Source: Microbacterium sp. 1S1 (GTDB lineage Bacteria > Actinomycetota > Actinomycetes > Actinomycetales > Microbacteriaceae). Taken from it: DNA of 64,000 bases. This document shows, piece after piece, positions 1 through 8,868 of this stretch (the first letter of the stretch is position 1; the number at the start of each line of letters is the position of its first letter). The notes under the pieces were generated by a model. It was not told the origin of the DNA, searched no databases, and saw only the letters and a program-made list of their open reading frames with translations. Where the stretch lies: contig NZ_CP043430.1 in assembly GCF_008271365.1 (NCBI RefSeq), positions 434,001 through 498,000 on the forward strand, written 5' to 3'. A program made the translations under genes and the position numbers.

Positions 1-618
1 TTCGGCACCCCTGATGTCTCGCTCGTCGTCGAGGACACCGCCAAGAAGCCGGCGAGCCCCTACGGCGAGTCGAAGCTCATCGGCGAGTGGCTGCTCCGCG
101 ACCAGGCGATCGCGACCGCCGACTCCGACCGCCCGCTGCGCCACACGTCGCTGCGGTACTTCAACGTCGTCGGCTCGGCTGACCCGACGGTCTACGACGT
201 CAGCCCGCACAACCTCTTCCCGATCGTCTTCGAGGCACTGATCGAGGGCCGCACCCCGAAGATCTTCGGCGATGACTACGACACCCCCGACGGCACGAAC
301 GTCCGCGACTACGTGCACGTCGGTGACATCGCGGCCGCCCACGTCGCGGCGGCGGAGCGCCTGGCCTCGGGCGCCCCGATCGAGCCGGCGTACAACCTCG
401 GTTCCGGCGACGGGCTCAGCGTGAAGCAGATCATGGACGCGGTCGCCCGCGTCACGGGCATCGACTTCACCCCCGAGATCGGCCCGCGCCGCCCGGGAGA
501 CCCGGACCGGATCGTGGCGACGGGCGAGCTCGCGGCACGCGACCTCGACTGGACCATGCGCTACACCGTCGACGAGATGGTGCGCACGGGCTGGGAGGCG
601 CGGCGCGCCGCCGGCTGA
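1..618 (+). CDS. galE: UDP-glucose 4-epimerase, 3' part
   Basis: C-terminal 205 residues of an extended short-chain dehydrogenase of the GalE type; the NAD-binding N-terminus lies left of the window. The YxxxK catalytic pair is seen in PYGESK at visible residues 20-25, followed by LRYFNVVGS, the substrate-side motif of UDP-hexose epimerases, and NVRDYVHVGD near residue 100. GalE interconverts UDP-glucose and UDP-galactose in the cytoplasm, supplying galactose for envelope glycans or the Leloir pathway. The gene converges on the downstream transporter with one base between the stop codons. Another UDP-sugar epimerase specificity is possible. Confidence 0.9.
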   Translation, partial: FGTPDVSLVVEDTAKKPASPYGESKLIGEWLLRDQAIATADSDRPLRHTSLRYFNVVGSADPTVYDVSPHNLFPIVFEALIEGRTPKIFGDDYDTPDGTNVRDYVHVGDIAAAHVAAAERLASGAPIEPAYNLGSGDGLSVKQIMDAVARVTGIDFTPEIGPRRPGDPDRIVATGELAARDLDWTMRYTVDEMVRTGWEARRAAG

Positions 619-619
619 C

Positions 620-1945
620 TCAGAGGTCGCGCGTGCGGATGGGGTAGAGCCAGAAGCACAGCCAGCCGAGGGCCGTGAAGGCGAGCGGGATGACCGCCAG
701 CATGAGCCGGATACCGCCGTCGACGGTCTCGGGCTGCGCGTCGCCGAGCTCGGCATCGAAACCGGTCGCGGTCAGCACGGCGGCGGCCACGATCGCCTGG
801 AGGACCACGGAGCCGCGCACGACGAACCCGTTCACGCCGAAGTACGCCCCCTCCCGCCGATGCCCCGTGCGGAGCGCGTCGTCGTCGATGATCTGGGCCA
901 GCACGACCTCGAGCAGCTGCAGCAGCCCGCCGACCCCGACTCCGACCGCCACCCCGACGAGGGACGCCCCGAGCACGGAGGTCGGGAACAGGTACCCGAG
1001 CATCGAGATCCCGAACACGGCGACGCTCCACAGCAGCGCCGTCCGCGGCGAGGTGCGCCTGACCACCGCGCTCCACAGCACGATCGACGGGATGGCCGTG
1101 AGGAAGATGGCTCCGAGCAGCAGACTCCCCTCCCCCTCGGCCGCCCCGAGCGAGTAGCGGACGTAGAAGGGGACGGCGGCGAGGATCACGGCGATCGAGG
1201 TCTGCACGCAGAGGGAGCCGAGCACGTAGGGCACGAACGCGCGGTTGCGGAACGTGTAGACGAGCTGATCGCGCCAGCGCATGGCCTCGGATGCGGTCTC
1301 CGGGACGCGGCGCTCGACCATGCCCCCGAGGAAGGACCACACGAGCAGCACGAGGCAGACGCCCGACAGCACGAGCGCCATGCCCGGCCAGCCGATCGCG
1401 TCGTAGAGGGCGGGCGCACCCGCCGTACCGAGGACCATGCCGAGGATGGCGAAGATCTGCCGCGGCACGTTCCCGCGGGCACGCTCCTCCGTGGTCCGGA
1501 AGATCTCCGGGAAGAGCGCCGAGATGTTGAGCACCACCACGACGAAAGCGATGTCGTAGACCGCCACCACGACGAGGAACCAGACGATGAGCCCGGCGGC
1601 CGGGAGCGCGGGCGGCATCCACACGAGCGCGAAGGCGACCACGAGCGGCACGATGCCGAGCCCGATCCACGGGATGCGCCGGCCCCACGGAGTGCGGATC
1701 CGGTCCGACAGCGCCCCGACGACGGGGTTGAGCGCCGCGTTGAGGATGCCGTGCGCGATCATGGCCCCCGCCACCCACCCCGCAGGGACGGCGAGATGGG
1801 AGACGTAGAAGTACACGACGAAAGCCGAGAAGGTCTGCGTCATCAGTTGCGTCGGGAACCCCGAGGCCCCGAACGCGACGGCCTGCGAACGGGTCGGCGC
1901 GGCGTCGATCCTGCGATCGCGCAGCCGCTCCGCGAGCGAGGTCAT
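620..1945 (-). CDS. MFS sugar:cation symporter, GPH type
   Basis: 441-residue integral membrane protein with about 12 hydrophobic segments. The loop GALSDRIRTPWGRRIPWIG after TM2 is typical of the glycoside-pentoside-hexuronide:cation symporter family, which imports sugars or glycosides with H+ or Na+. The start was set at the ATG at 1945 because it forms an ATGA overlap with the stop of the upstream deacetylase gene; a longer open frame upstream is only a shadow of that gene. Position at the end of a ROK-deacetylase-transporter unit suggests import of an acetylated amino-sugar oligosaccharide or glycoside, but the substrate cannot be read from sequence. Confidence 0.88.
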   Translation of the reverse strand: MTSLAERLRDRRIDAAPTRSQAVAFGASGFPTQLMTQTFSAFVVYFYVSHLAVPAGWVAGAMIAHGILNAALNPVVGALSDRIRTPWGRRIPWIGLGIVPLVVAFALVWMPPALPAAGLIVWFLVVVAVYDIAFVVVVLNISALFPEIFRTTEERARGNVPRQIFAILGMVLGTAGAPALYDAIGWPGMALVLSGVCLVLLVWSFLGGMVERRVPETASEAMRWRDQLVYTFRNRAFVPYVLGSLCVQTSIAVILAAVPFYVRYSLGAAEGEGSLLLGAIFLTAIPSIVLWSAVVRRTSPRTALLWSVAVFGISMLGYLFPTSVLGASLVGVAVGVGVGGLLQLLEVVLAQIIDDDALRTGHRREGAYFGVNGFVVRGSVVLQAIVAAAVLTATGFDAELGDAQPETVDGGIRLMLAVIPLAFTALGWLCFWLYPIRTRDL

Positions 1946-2871
1946 CGGCCGCCTCCCCGCTGCACGTCCCGCAGCGCTCGCCAGCCGACGCGAACGAGAC
2001 CTTCGTCCGCGATCGTCTGCCGCGCCACCGGGTCGTCCAGGAGGCGCAGCTCGTAGCCCCGCTTGGCCGCCCCGAAGTCCACCGCGGCGCGCAACTCCTC
2101 GCCGTCGACCATCGGGTGCAGATAGATCTCGGTCACCCCGGGCGGGACCGCTCGCAGCACGGCGAGGAAACCGTCGCGCACCTGCTCGTACGACTCCTCG
2201 TCGGCGGTGCCCTCGCCGCGCAGTTCGAACGGGTGCGTCCACAGCCGGTCGACGATCTCCACGCCGAAGGCATCCGCCACCGCTGCCGCCTCGGTCAGTT
2301 TCGCCTGGAGCATCGGGTCGGCATCCGCTCCCTCCATGTGCCGGGGCAGGCGGAACGGGAGGCCATGGCGGGCGGCGAGCTCGAAGACAGGGCGCAGGAA
2401 GTCACGCCCGGTGAGCAGGCCGTACACCGAGCCCATGTGGTTGTCGAGATGGGTCACGTCGACACCGGCGTCGAGGGCGGTCTGCAACTGCGCGGCGAGC
2501 TCCGCCGCGACGTCGGCCTCGGACGCCTGCCGTTCGACCGTCGCGACGTCCGCGGGGAAGAAGCCGTCGTCATCGACGAGGGTCGATGACCCGCCGGTGA
2601 GCGGACGCCACCGGTAGCGGCGCCACTCGCTCGTGAGCACGAGGTGCACGCCCACGTCCAGGTCAGGGCGCGACGCCGCGAAGGCCAGCGCTTCCGGCGA
2701 CCAGGCGCACGGCACCATCACCGTGGCCGAGTCGATGCGGTCGCGGGCGAGAAGGCCGGAGATCGCGGTGTTCGCCGCATGGCACATCCCGAAATCGTCG
2801 GCGTTGAGGATGACCGCCCTGGCGTCGGTCGAGAGCCCGAGGCGATCGGCGAGGGCGGAGGGAACGGTCAT
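1942..2871 (-). CDS. YdjC/ChbG-family carbohydrate deacetylase
   Basis: 309 residues. NADDFG near residue 24 and HLDNHMG near residue 143 supply the metal-binding Asp/His residues of the YdjC fold, a TIM-barrel-like family that removes N-acetyl groups from chitooligosaccharides or related sugars (ChbG in E. coli). No signal peptide, so cytoplasmic. It lies 21 bp downstream of the ROK regulator gene and overlaps the transporter gene by 4 bp, so the three are probably co-transcribed. The natural substrate is not evident; a di- or oligosaccharide taken up by the neighbouring symporter is the natural guess. Confidence 0.85.
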   Translation of the reverse strand: MTVPSALADRLGLSTDARAVILNADDFGMCHAANTAISGLLARDRIDSATVMVPCAWSPEALAFAASRPDLDVGVHLVLTSEWRRYRWRPLTGGSSTLVDDDGFFPADVATVERQASEADVAAELAAQLQTALDAGVDVTHLDNHMGSVYGLLTGRDFLRPVFELAARHGLPFRLPRHMEGADADPMLQAKLTEAAAVADAFGVEIVDRLWTHPFELRGEGTADEESYEQVRDGFLAVLRAVPPGVTEIYLHPMVDGEELRAAVDFGAAKRGYELRLLDDPVARQTIADEGLVRVGWRALRDVQRGGGR

Positions 2872-2892
2872 GCGGGTCCTTGTCGGTCGGGC

Positions 2893-4038
2893 TCAGCGCC
2901 CGGTGGGCAGCGGGCGGGACGGCGTGAGGATCCGGGTGAACACCTCGGCTCGGAGGGCGGACGCCGCCTCCCCGATGGCTCCGACCAGCGGCGCCTCCGG
3001 ACCGAACGCGGAGGCGATGAAGCGGAGCGAGAGCTGAGCCGAGAACTCGTCGGCGACCCGCTCGATCGCGTCCAGGAGCGCCGGATGCGCGGCCTCCCCG
3101 CCGAGGATGAATGCCTCGGGGTCGAGCACGAGAGCGACGCTCCCGGCCGCGAGGAACACCCGACGGCCGATCTCCTCGACGAGTGCCCGCGCCGGCTCGT
3201 CGCCGTGACGGGCCGCTTCGAGATGTGCGAGGAACGGCGCGTCGACGTCGAGACCGTGCCCCAGGGCGAGGTCCCGCACGACCGTGGCACCGGCGACGGG
3301 GGCGCCGATGGGCACCGGCGTCTGCGGAAGATACATCACCTCTCCGGCGACGCCGGAGAAGCCGCGGTGCAGGGCACCGTCGATGACGATGCCCGCGCCG
3401 AGGTCGTCATCGAGCAACAGCAGCGCGAAGCTGGCGAGGTCGGCACCGACGCCCGTGGTGAGTTCGGCGAGCGCCGCGAGGTTCACATCGTTCTCGACGC
3501 GGACCGGGCAGTCGAGCGCGGCCGAAAGGGCCGCCCGGAACGCGCCGCCGTCCGGACCCTGGTTGTCTCGGATCGCCCCGTCGGGACTGACGATGCCGGG
3601 CACTCCGACGACCGCGAGGTGGAGCGTCCCCTTCGCGGAGCGACGGCATCGTGCCACGAGGTCCGCGATGTGAGCGACGCGGTCACCGCCCGCGGGGAAG
3701 GCACCGTGCTGCTCGGCCCGCACGGCGCCGGTCGCGTCGACGAGGACGACGTGGGCGGCATGATGGTCGACATGCACCGCCGCCGCGTGGCCGAGGCCGG
3801 GGTGCAGCCGCACTCGCCCCGCAGCCGGGCCACGGGTGTCGCGGTCGACCCCGGCGGCCGCGACCGCCCCCGCTCCGTCGAGCATCCGCAGCACCTGGGT
3901 GACCGCCGTGCGCGAGAGTCCGGTCGCCGCCATGAGCTCGGCCCGCGTCTGCGGGCCGCTCGTCGCGAGACGCTCGAGGATGGCGCGACCGTTGAGCGTG
4001 CGGAGCAGGGTCTGCGGTCCTGCGAGGGGTCGGGACAT
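2893..4038 (-). CDS. ROK-family transcriptional regulator
   Basis: 381 residues. An N-terminal winged helix (TRAELMAATGLSRTAVTQVL, about residues 33-52) precedes a ROK sugar-kinase-like domain with NDVNLAALAE and a LGAGIVIDG glycine loop. In typical ROK proteins the segment after HRGFSGVAGEV carries a zinc-binding Cys cluster; here it reads MYLPQTPVPIG with no Cys, so the zinc motif is lost. Probably a sugar-responsive repressor of its own deacetylase/symporter operon. The 485-bp region upstream holds many short repeats that may contain its operator. Confidence 0.88.
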   Translation of the reverse strand: MSRPLAGPQTLLRTLNGRAILERLATSGPQTRAELMAATGLSRTAVTQVLRMLDGAGAVAAAGVDRDTRGPAAGRVRLHPGLGHAAAVHVDHHAAHVVLVDATGAVRAEQHGAFPAGGDRVAHIADLVARCRRSAKGTLHLAVVGVPGIVSPDGAIRDNQGPDGGAFRAALSAALDCPVRVENDVNLAALAELTTGVGADLASFALLLLDDDLGAGIVIDGALHRGFSGVAGEVMYLPQTPVPIGAPVAGATVVRDLALGHGLDVDAPFLAHLEAARHGDEPARALVEEIGRRVFLAAGSVALVLDPEAFILGGEAAHPALLDAIERVADEFSAQLSLRFIASAFGPEAPLVGAIGEAASALRAEVFTRILTPSRPLPTGR

Positions 4039-4142
4039 GCGGCGGAACCTCTGAGGGATCGATGCTCGTGCGGAGTCAGTGCCCGCCAGCCTGCCACATC
4101 ACGTCGCACCCGTCGACCTCCCCCGGCGTCTCGGGCTCACCC

Positions 4143-4445
4143 GCACGACCCGGGCACGGCTGCACGACGGGGGACGGTTGCACGACCCGGGGACGGCTGC
4201 ACGACGGGATCCGGGTTCCGGGTGCACGACGGGGGGACGGGCGCACGACGGGATCCGGGTTACGGCCCCACGGGCGTAGCGGGGTCGTGCAGGTGTAACC
4301 CGGTGCCCGGAGGAGGGACAGACCGACCCGGAGGCCCGGTCGGATCGGGGAGCCGGGGCCCGGGGGGCGGTGACACCCGCACGACCCGGACACGATTGCA
4401 CGACGAAACCCGGGTTCACATCCCCCACACGTCCCGAGGTCGTGC
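4143..4445. repeat. Cluster of GCACGAC repeats with hairpins
   Basis: The 485-bp gap between the ROK and GNAT genes is dominated by the heptamer GCACGAC: direct copies start at 4143, 4162, 4180, 4199, 4224, 4243, 4379 and 4398, and inverted copies GTCGTGC at 4284 and 4439. Most neighbours are 18-19 bp apart. A 19-bp unit is duplicated exactly at 4199-4217 and 4243-4261. Arms CCGGGTTAC (4255-4263) and GTAACCCGG (4295-4303) form a hairpin. No credible gene is present. It could be REP-like DNA, a multi-site operator or a slippage array. Confidence 0.8.
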
Positions 4446-4511
4446 AGGCGCAACCAGGACGGGGAAGGACGGGAAGGGGACGGGGGCGGGAGTTCCGTCG
4501 GCGGGCCCGCA

Positions 4512-4517
4512 TAGGCT
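4512..4517 (+). promoter_or_regulatory. -10 box, leaderless-type start
   Basis: TAGGCT lies exactly 6 nt before the ATG of the GNAT gene, the spacing of a leaderless actinobacterial transcript. The spacer GGAGGG could also act as a very close ribosome-binding site, so leaderless initiation is inferred. Confidence 0.5.
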
Positions 4518-4523
4518 GGAGGG

Positions 4524-5051
4524 ATGACGCCCCTGGTGATCCGAGACGCCGTCGCCGATGATGCCGAGGCCGTGGCCGGAGTACACGTGCGCTCCTGGCA
4601 GGTGGCCTACCGAGGACTCATCGATCAGGCCGTGTTGGACGGGTTGTCCGTCTCGGAGCGCGCAGACGGGTGGCGCCGCATCTTCGCCGACCCGTTGCCC
4701 ACCAGCCTCGGGACCCTCGTCGCCGAGCGTGACAGCACGATCGTCGGCTGGGCCTCGTTCGGCTCCGGTCGTGACCCCGACGGACTCGACGACGCCGAGC
4801 TGTACGGCATCTACGCCGACCCGGACGCCTGGTCGACAGGGGCCGGGCATGCCCTTCTCGATGCGGCCGAGCAGCGCATGATCGCCGCCGGCCACACCCG
4901 CGCCTACCTCTGGGTGCTCGACGGCAACGAGCGTGCCGACACGTTCTACGCCCGGCACGGGTGGGAGCTCGACGGGGCCACGAAGATCGACCAGCGACCC
5001 CAGTTCACGCTCCGGGAGCACCGCCGCGTGAAGCTCCTCGCCCCGCGCTGA
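4524..5051 (+). CDS. GNAT-family N-acetyltransferase
   Basis: 175 residues with a GNAT fold: N-terminal VIRDAVADDAEAVAGVHVRSW, the ELYGIYADPDAWSTGAGHALL segment that includes the acetyl-CoA pyrophosphate loop (the usual QxxGxG/A is reduced to STGAG), and the closing YLWVLDGNERADTFYARHGW. It transfers an acetyl group from acetyl-CoA to an unknown amine, for example a small molecule or peptide N-terminus. Cytoplasmic, monocistronic, converging on the aldehyde dehydrogenase gene with 12 bp between stops. Another GNAT at 24974 shares the same architecture. Confidence 0.88.
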   Translation: MTPLVIRDAVADDAEAVAGVHVRSWQVAYRGLIDQAVLDGLSVSERADGWRRIFADPLPTSLGTLVAERDSTIVGWASFGSGRDPDGLDDAELYGIYADPDAWSTGAGHALLDAAEQRMIAAGHTRAYLWVLDGNERADTFYARHGWELDGATKIDQRPQFTLREHRRVKLLAPR

Positions 5052-5063
5052 CCCTCCGGCCGG

Positions 5064-6509
5064 TCAGTCGAGCGCGCTCATCACGTGCTTGACGCGCGTG
5101 TAGTCCTCGAAGCCGTACTGCGACAGGTCCTTCCCGTAGCCGGAGTGCTTGAATCCGCCGTGCGGCATGTCGGACACGAACGGGATGTGGGTGTTGATCC
5201 ACACGCACCCGAAGTCGAGATCGCGGGAGAAGCGCAGGGCGCGGGCGTGGTCTCGCGTCCACACCGAGGCGGCGAGCGCGTACGGCACGTCGTTGGCCAT
5301 CGCCAGCGCCTCCTCGTCGGTGCCGAAGGACTGCACGGTGAGCACGGGTCCGAAGATCTCGCCTTGCACGACCTCGTCGTCCTGCCGCACGCCCGTCACG
5401 ACGGTGGCCGGCCAGAAGTAGCCGCGGTCGCCCTGCCGCCTCCCTCCCGTCTCCACGGTCGCGTGTGCCGGCAGCCGGTCGATGAAGCCCTGCACCTGGG
5501 CGAGCTGGGCCGCGCTGTTCAGCGGCCCGTAGAAGACGCCCTCCTCGTCCGGGGCGCCCGTCCGCGCGTGGGTCCGTGCGCGCTCCACCAGCGCGGCGAC
5601 GAACTCGTCGTGCAGGGAGGCGTGCACGAGCACGCGCGTCGCGGCGGTGCAGTCCTGTCCCGCGTTGAAGAAGGCGCCGGCGACGATGCCCTCCACGGCC
5701 TTCTCGATCCGGGCGTCAGGGAAGACGATGGCGGGCGCCTTGCCACCGAGCTCCAGGTGGACGCGCTTGACGTCGGCTGCGGCCGAGCGCGCCACGGCCA
5801 TCCCCGCCCGCACGGAGCCCGTGATCGCCACCATCTGCGGCGTCGGGTGCTCCACGAGCGCCGCTCCGGTCGCCCGGTCGCCGAGGACGATGTTGAGGGT
5901 GCCGGCCGGGGTGTGCCGCGCGACGATCTCGGCCAGCAGCACCGTGGTGAGGGGCGTGGACTCGGCCGGCTTGAGCACGACGGTGTTCCCCGCGGCGAGC
6001 GCCGGTGCGATCTTCCACACCGCCATGTTGAGCGGGTAGTTCCAGGGCGTGACCTGCCCGACTACGCCGATGGGTTCGCGACGCACGAAGGAGGTGTGAC
6101 CGGGAAGGTACTCGGCGGCGGCCCGGCCTTCCAGGCTCCGCGCGGCACCGGCGAAGAATCGCAACTGGTCGACGGACTGGAGGATCTCGTCCGCGACGAG
6201 CGTCGCGCGAGGCTTGCCGGTGTCCTGCGATTCGAGGTCGGCGAACTCCTCGGCGCGCGCCGCCATCTCTTCGGCGATGCGGAAGAGGGAGAGCTGACGC
6301 TCCGACGGCGGCGTGTCGCGCCATACCGGGAAGGCGGCAGCGGCGGCCGTGTAGGCGGCGTCCACGTCTGCGTGGTCGGAGACGGGGATCTCGCCGTAGG
6401 CTTCTCCCGTCACCGGATCGAGCAGGGGCAGGCGACCGCTCCCCCGCGCGGCGACGGCTCGCCCGCCGATGAAGTTCTGCAGGGGCTCGGCCATCGACGG
6501 TGAGGACAT
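5064..6509 (-). CDS. Aldehyde dehydrogenase, gamma-aminobutyraldehyde type
   Basis: 481 residues, full-length NAD(P)+-dependent ALDH. PWNYPLNMAVWK, LELGGKAP (catalytic Glu) and the nucleophile GQDCTAA near residue 285 are intact. The C-terminus GGFKHSGYGKDLSQYGFEDYTRVKHV matches enzymes that oxidise 4-aminobutyraldehyde/1-pyrroline to GABA in putrescine breakdown. Divergent from an Lrp-type regulator (99-bp shared upstream region) and close to an FAD amine oxidoreductase, which supports a polyamine or amine catabolic role. A betaine-aldehyde type substrate cannot be excluded. Confidence 0.88.
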   Translation of the reverse strand: MSSPSMAEPLQNFIGGRAVAARGSGRLPLLDPVTGEAYGEIPVSDHADVDAAYTAAAAAFPVWRDTPPSERQLSLFRIAEEMAARAEEFADLESQDTGKPRATLVADEILQSVDQLRFFAGAARSLEGRAAAEYLPGHTSFVRREPIGVVGQVTPWNYPLNMAVWKIAPALAAGNTVVLKPAESTPLTTVLLAEIVARHTPAGTLNIVLGDRATGAALVEHPTPQMVAITGSVRAGMAVARSAAADVKRVHLELGGKAPAIVFPDARIEKAVEGIVAGAFFNAGQDCTAATRVLVHASLHDEFVAALVERARTHARTGAPDEEGVFYGPLNSAAQLAQVQGFIDRLPAHATVETGGRRQGDRGYFWPATVVTGVRQDDEVVQGEIFGPVLTVQSFGTDEEALAMANDVPYALAASVWTRDHARALRFSRDLDFGCVWINTHIPFVSDMPHGGFKHSGYGKDLSQYGFEDYTRVKHVMSALD

Positions 6510-6608
6510 AGCGCCATGGTAGCCATGCGAACGCGGAATCTGTAGCTTCTTGGCCAGATCTCGACGGAATCAGTTGCAGTAGTGAGGCCAGACTGACACG
6601 ATCGATAC

Positions 6609-7076
6609 ATGAGTCCGAAGAGATCGCAGCCGGCCCTGGACGATATCTCGAAGCGCATCGTCGAGCTGCTCCAGGAGGACGGACGTCGCCCCTACGCCGA
6701 GATCGGTCGCGAGGTCGGTCTCAGCGAAGCCGCGGCGCGCCAGCGCGTGCAGCGCCTGACCGAGTCGGGCGTCATCCAGATCGTCGCCGTGACGGATCCG
6801 CTGCAGCTCGGCTTCCACCGCATGTCGATGATCGGGATCCGGGTCTCGGGCGATCCCCGCGCGATCGCGGAGGAGCTCTCCGCGATCCCCGAGCTCGCCT
6901 ACGTCGTCGTCACCCTCGGGACGTTCGACATCCTCGTGGAGGCGGTGTGCGAAGACGACGACCACCTGCTCGACCTCATCGCCACTCGCATCCGCACCAT
7001 CCCCGGCATCATCCAGACGGAGAGCCTGCTCTACGCGGGGCTCTATAAGGACCTCTACAACTGGGGAACGCGCTGA
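6609..7076 (+). CDS. Lrp/AsnC-family transcriptional regulator
   Basis: 155 residues. N-terminal helix-turn-helix (YAEIGREVGLSEAAARQRVQ, about residues 31-50) followed by the AsnC/RAM ligand-binding domain ending in IRTIPGIIQTESLLYAGLYK. Lrp-type proteins form octameric DNA-wrapping regulators responsive to amino acids. It sits between the divergent aminobutyraldehyde dehydrogenase gene and the co-directional FAD oxidoreductase gene (20-bp gap), so it probably controls both in response to a polyamine or amino acid. Confidence 0.92.
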   Translation: MSPKRSQPALDDISKRIVELLQEDGRRPYAEIGREVGLSEAAARQRVQRLTESGVIQIVAVTDPLQLGFHRMSMIGIRVSGDPRAIAEELSAIPELAYVVVTLGTFDILVEAVCEDDDHLLDLIATRIRTIPGIIQTESLLYAGLYKDLYNWGTR

Positions 7077-7096
7077 CGCGCTCCCCTCGCATCGGA

Positions 7097-8506
7097 GTGA
7101 ACATGGGCACCACGGTCTTCGAACGCCGGCGTCCCCCGCAGTCCGTCATCGACGACGCCCTGCGCGACACGGCCCTGTCGATCTTCTGGCTGGACGACGT
7201 CCAGCGTCCCTCGCATCCCCCGGTCCGCGGTGCCCTCCACGCCGACCTCGCGATCGTCGGCGGCGGATACACGGGCCTGTGGACCGCCGTGCGCGCGAAG
7301 GAGCGGGACCCGGACCGGAAGGTGGTGCTCCTCGAGGCGTCCCGCGTCTCCTGGGCGGCTTCGGGCCGCAACGGCGGCTTCTGCGAGTCCAGTCTCACCC
7401 ACGGCCACGAGAACGGCGTGAACCGCTGGCCCGAGGAGATCGACCGGCTGGAGGCGCTCGGTCACGAGAACCTCGACGGCATCGCCGAGACCGTCCGGCG
7501 CTACGACATGGACGCCGAGTTCGAGCGGACGGGGCAGCTCGCGGTGGCCGTCGAGCCGCACCAGGTGGAGTGGCTGCGCGAGGAGGAGGGCTTCCTCGAC
7601 CGGGAGGCGGTCCAGGCGGAAGTGCACTCCCCCACCTTCCTCGCCGGCGCGTGGGATCGGGAGGGCAGCGCCCTCGTCCATCCGGCGAAACTGGGCCTGG
7701 AGCTGGCGCGAGTGGCCGTCGAGCTCGGCGTCGAGATCCACGAGCACAGCCTCGTGCGCCGCATCGAAGGGGCCGACGCCGGCCCGGTCACCCTGGTCAC
7801 GGAGCACGGCCGGGTCACCGCCGACACCGTGGCGCTCGCGACGAACGTCTTCCCTTCGCTCCTGAAGCGCAATCGCCTCATGACGGTGCCCGTGTACGAC
7901 TACGTGCTCATGACGGAGCCCCTGTCGACGGAGCAGCTCAGCTCCATCGGCTGGCAGAACCGGCAGGGACTCGCCGACAGCGCCAATCAGTTCCACTACT
8001 ACCGGCTCACGGCGGACGACCGGATCCTGTTCGGCGGCTACGACGCGGTGTACCACTTCGGCGGGAAGGTGCGCCCCGCCTACGAGGACCGTATGGAGAG
8101 CCACCGGCGCCTGGCGTCGCACTTCTTCACCACGTTCCCTCAGCTCGCCGGACTCCGCTTCACGCACCGCTGGGCCGGGGCTATCGACTCGTCGAGCCGG
8201 TTCTGCGCGTTCTTCGGCACCGCCCGCGGAGGCCGTGTCGCCTACGCCACCGGCTTCACCGGGCTCGGCGTCGGCGCGGCACGGTTCGCGGCGGACGTCA
8301 TGCTCGACAAGCTGAGCGGTGAGGAGACCGAGCGCACGCAGTTGCGCATGGTCCGCGAGAAGCCCATCCCCTTCCCGCCCGAGCCGGCCGCATCGATCGG
8401 CATCAACCTCGTGCGCGCTGCCATGGACAGAGCTGACCACAACGAGGGGCGACGGAACCTGTTCCTGAAGACGCTCGACGCCCTCGGCATGGGGTTCGAC
8501 TCGTGA
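7097..8506 (+). CDS. FAD-dependent amine oxidoreductase (PuuB/DAO-like)
   Basis: 469 residues. A Rossmann FAD-binding motif, ADLAIVGGGYTGLWTAV with GxGxxG near residue 53, is followed by LLEASRVSWAASGRNGG, typical of the DAO family that includes gamma-glutamylputrescine oxidase PuuB. The C-terminal half carries the substrate domain and FTHRWAGAIDSSSRFCAF. It probably oxidises an amine or N-substituted amino acid to an aldehyde, which the neighbouring aldehyde dehydrogenase could finish. Cytoplasmic. Overlaps the cupin gene by 4 bp (GTGA). Exact substrate unassigned. Confidence 0.85.
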   Translation: MNMGTTVFERRRPPQSVIDDALRDTALSIFWLDDVQRPSHPPVRGALHADLAIVGGGYTGLWTAVRAKERDPDRKVVLLEASRVSWAASGRNGGFCESSLTHGHENGVNRWPEEIDRLEALGHENLDGIAETVRRYDMDAEFERTGQLAVAVEPHQVEWLREEEGFLDREAVQAEVHSPTFLAGAWDREGSALVHPAKLGLELARVAVELGVEIHEHSLVRRIEGADAGPVTLVTEHGRVTADTVALATNVFPSLLKRNRLMTVPVYDYVLMTEPLSTEQLSSIGWQNRQGLADSANQFHYYRLTADDRILFGGYDAVYHFGGKVRPAYEDRMESHRRLASHFFTTFPQLAGLRFTHRWAGAIDSSSRFCAFFGTARGGRVAYATGFTGLGVGAARFAADVMLDKLSGEETERTQLRMVREKPIPFPPEPAASIGINLVRAAMDRADHNEGRRNLFLKTLDALGMGFDS

Positions 8507-8853
8507 CCGGGCTCGCCCCCGGGGTCGTCGTCGATGCCGCGCGCCTCCCGCTGACGCACGACCCCCTGCCCGCGGAAGACGTCCGCGACGGCGACCCGAC
8601 CACGGGCTTCACGATGCTCGACGACGGGGGCGGGGTCGAGGTCGGGGTGTGGGAGATGACCCCGGGCACGGCGACCGACACCGAGGAGGACGAGGTGTTC
8701 GTGGTGCTCTCCGGCCGCGCGACCGTAGCGTTCACCACCCCCGCACTGCCGTCGGTCGACCTCCGCCCCGGCTCCGTGCTGCGACTCACGGCGGGCATGC
8801 GGACCGTGTGGACGGTGACCGAGACGCTGCGGAAGGTCTCCGTCGGCCTCTGA
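8503..8853 (+). CDS. Small cupin-domain protein
   Basis: 116 residues, a single beta-barrel cupin related to the DUF861-like group (TPGTATDTEEDEVFVVLSGR then LRPGSVLRLTAGMRTVW). The usual metal-binding His residues are not obvious, so it may bind a ligand rather than catalyse. The GTG start at 8503 overlaps the stop of the oxidoreductase gene, showing translational coupling. Similar small cupins often accompany PuuB-like oxidoreductases; their role is not established. Confidence 0.8.
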   Translation: MTGLAPGVVVDAARLPLTHDPLPAEDVRDGDPTTGFTMLDDGGGVEVGVWEMTPGTATDTEEDEVFVVLSGRATVAFTTPALPSVDLRPGSVLRLTAGMRTVWTVTETLRKVSVGL

Positions 8854-8868
8854 CGCGATCGCCCGGCG

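Noticed and set aside
4143..4249. CRISPR-like regular spacing of GCACGAC
   Set aside because: Repeat unit is only 7 bp, spacers are 11-18 bp and similar to each other, and no cas gene is present.
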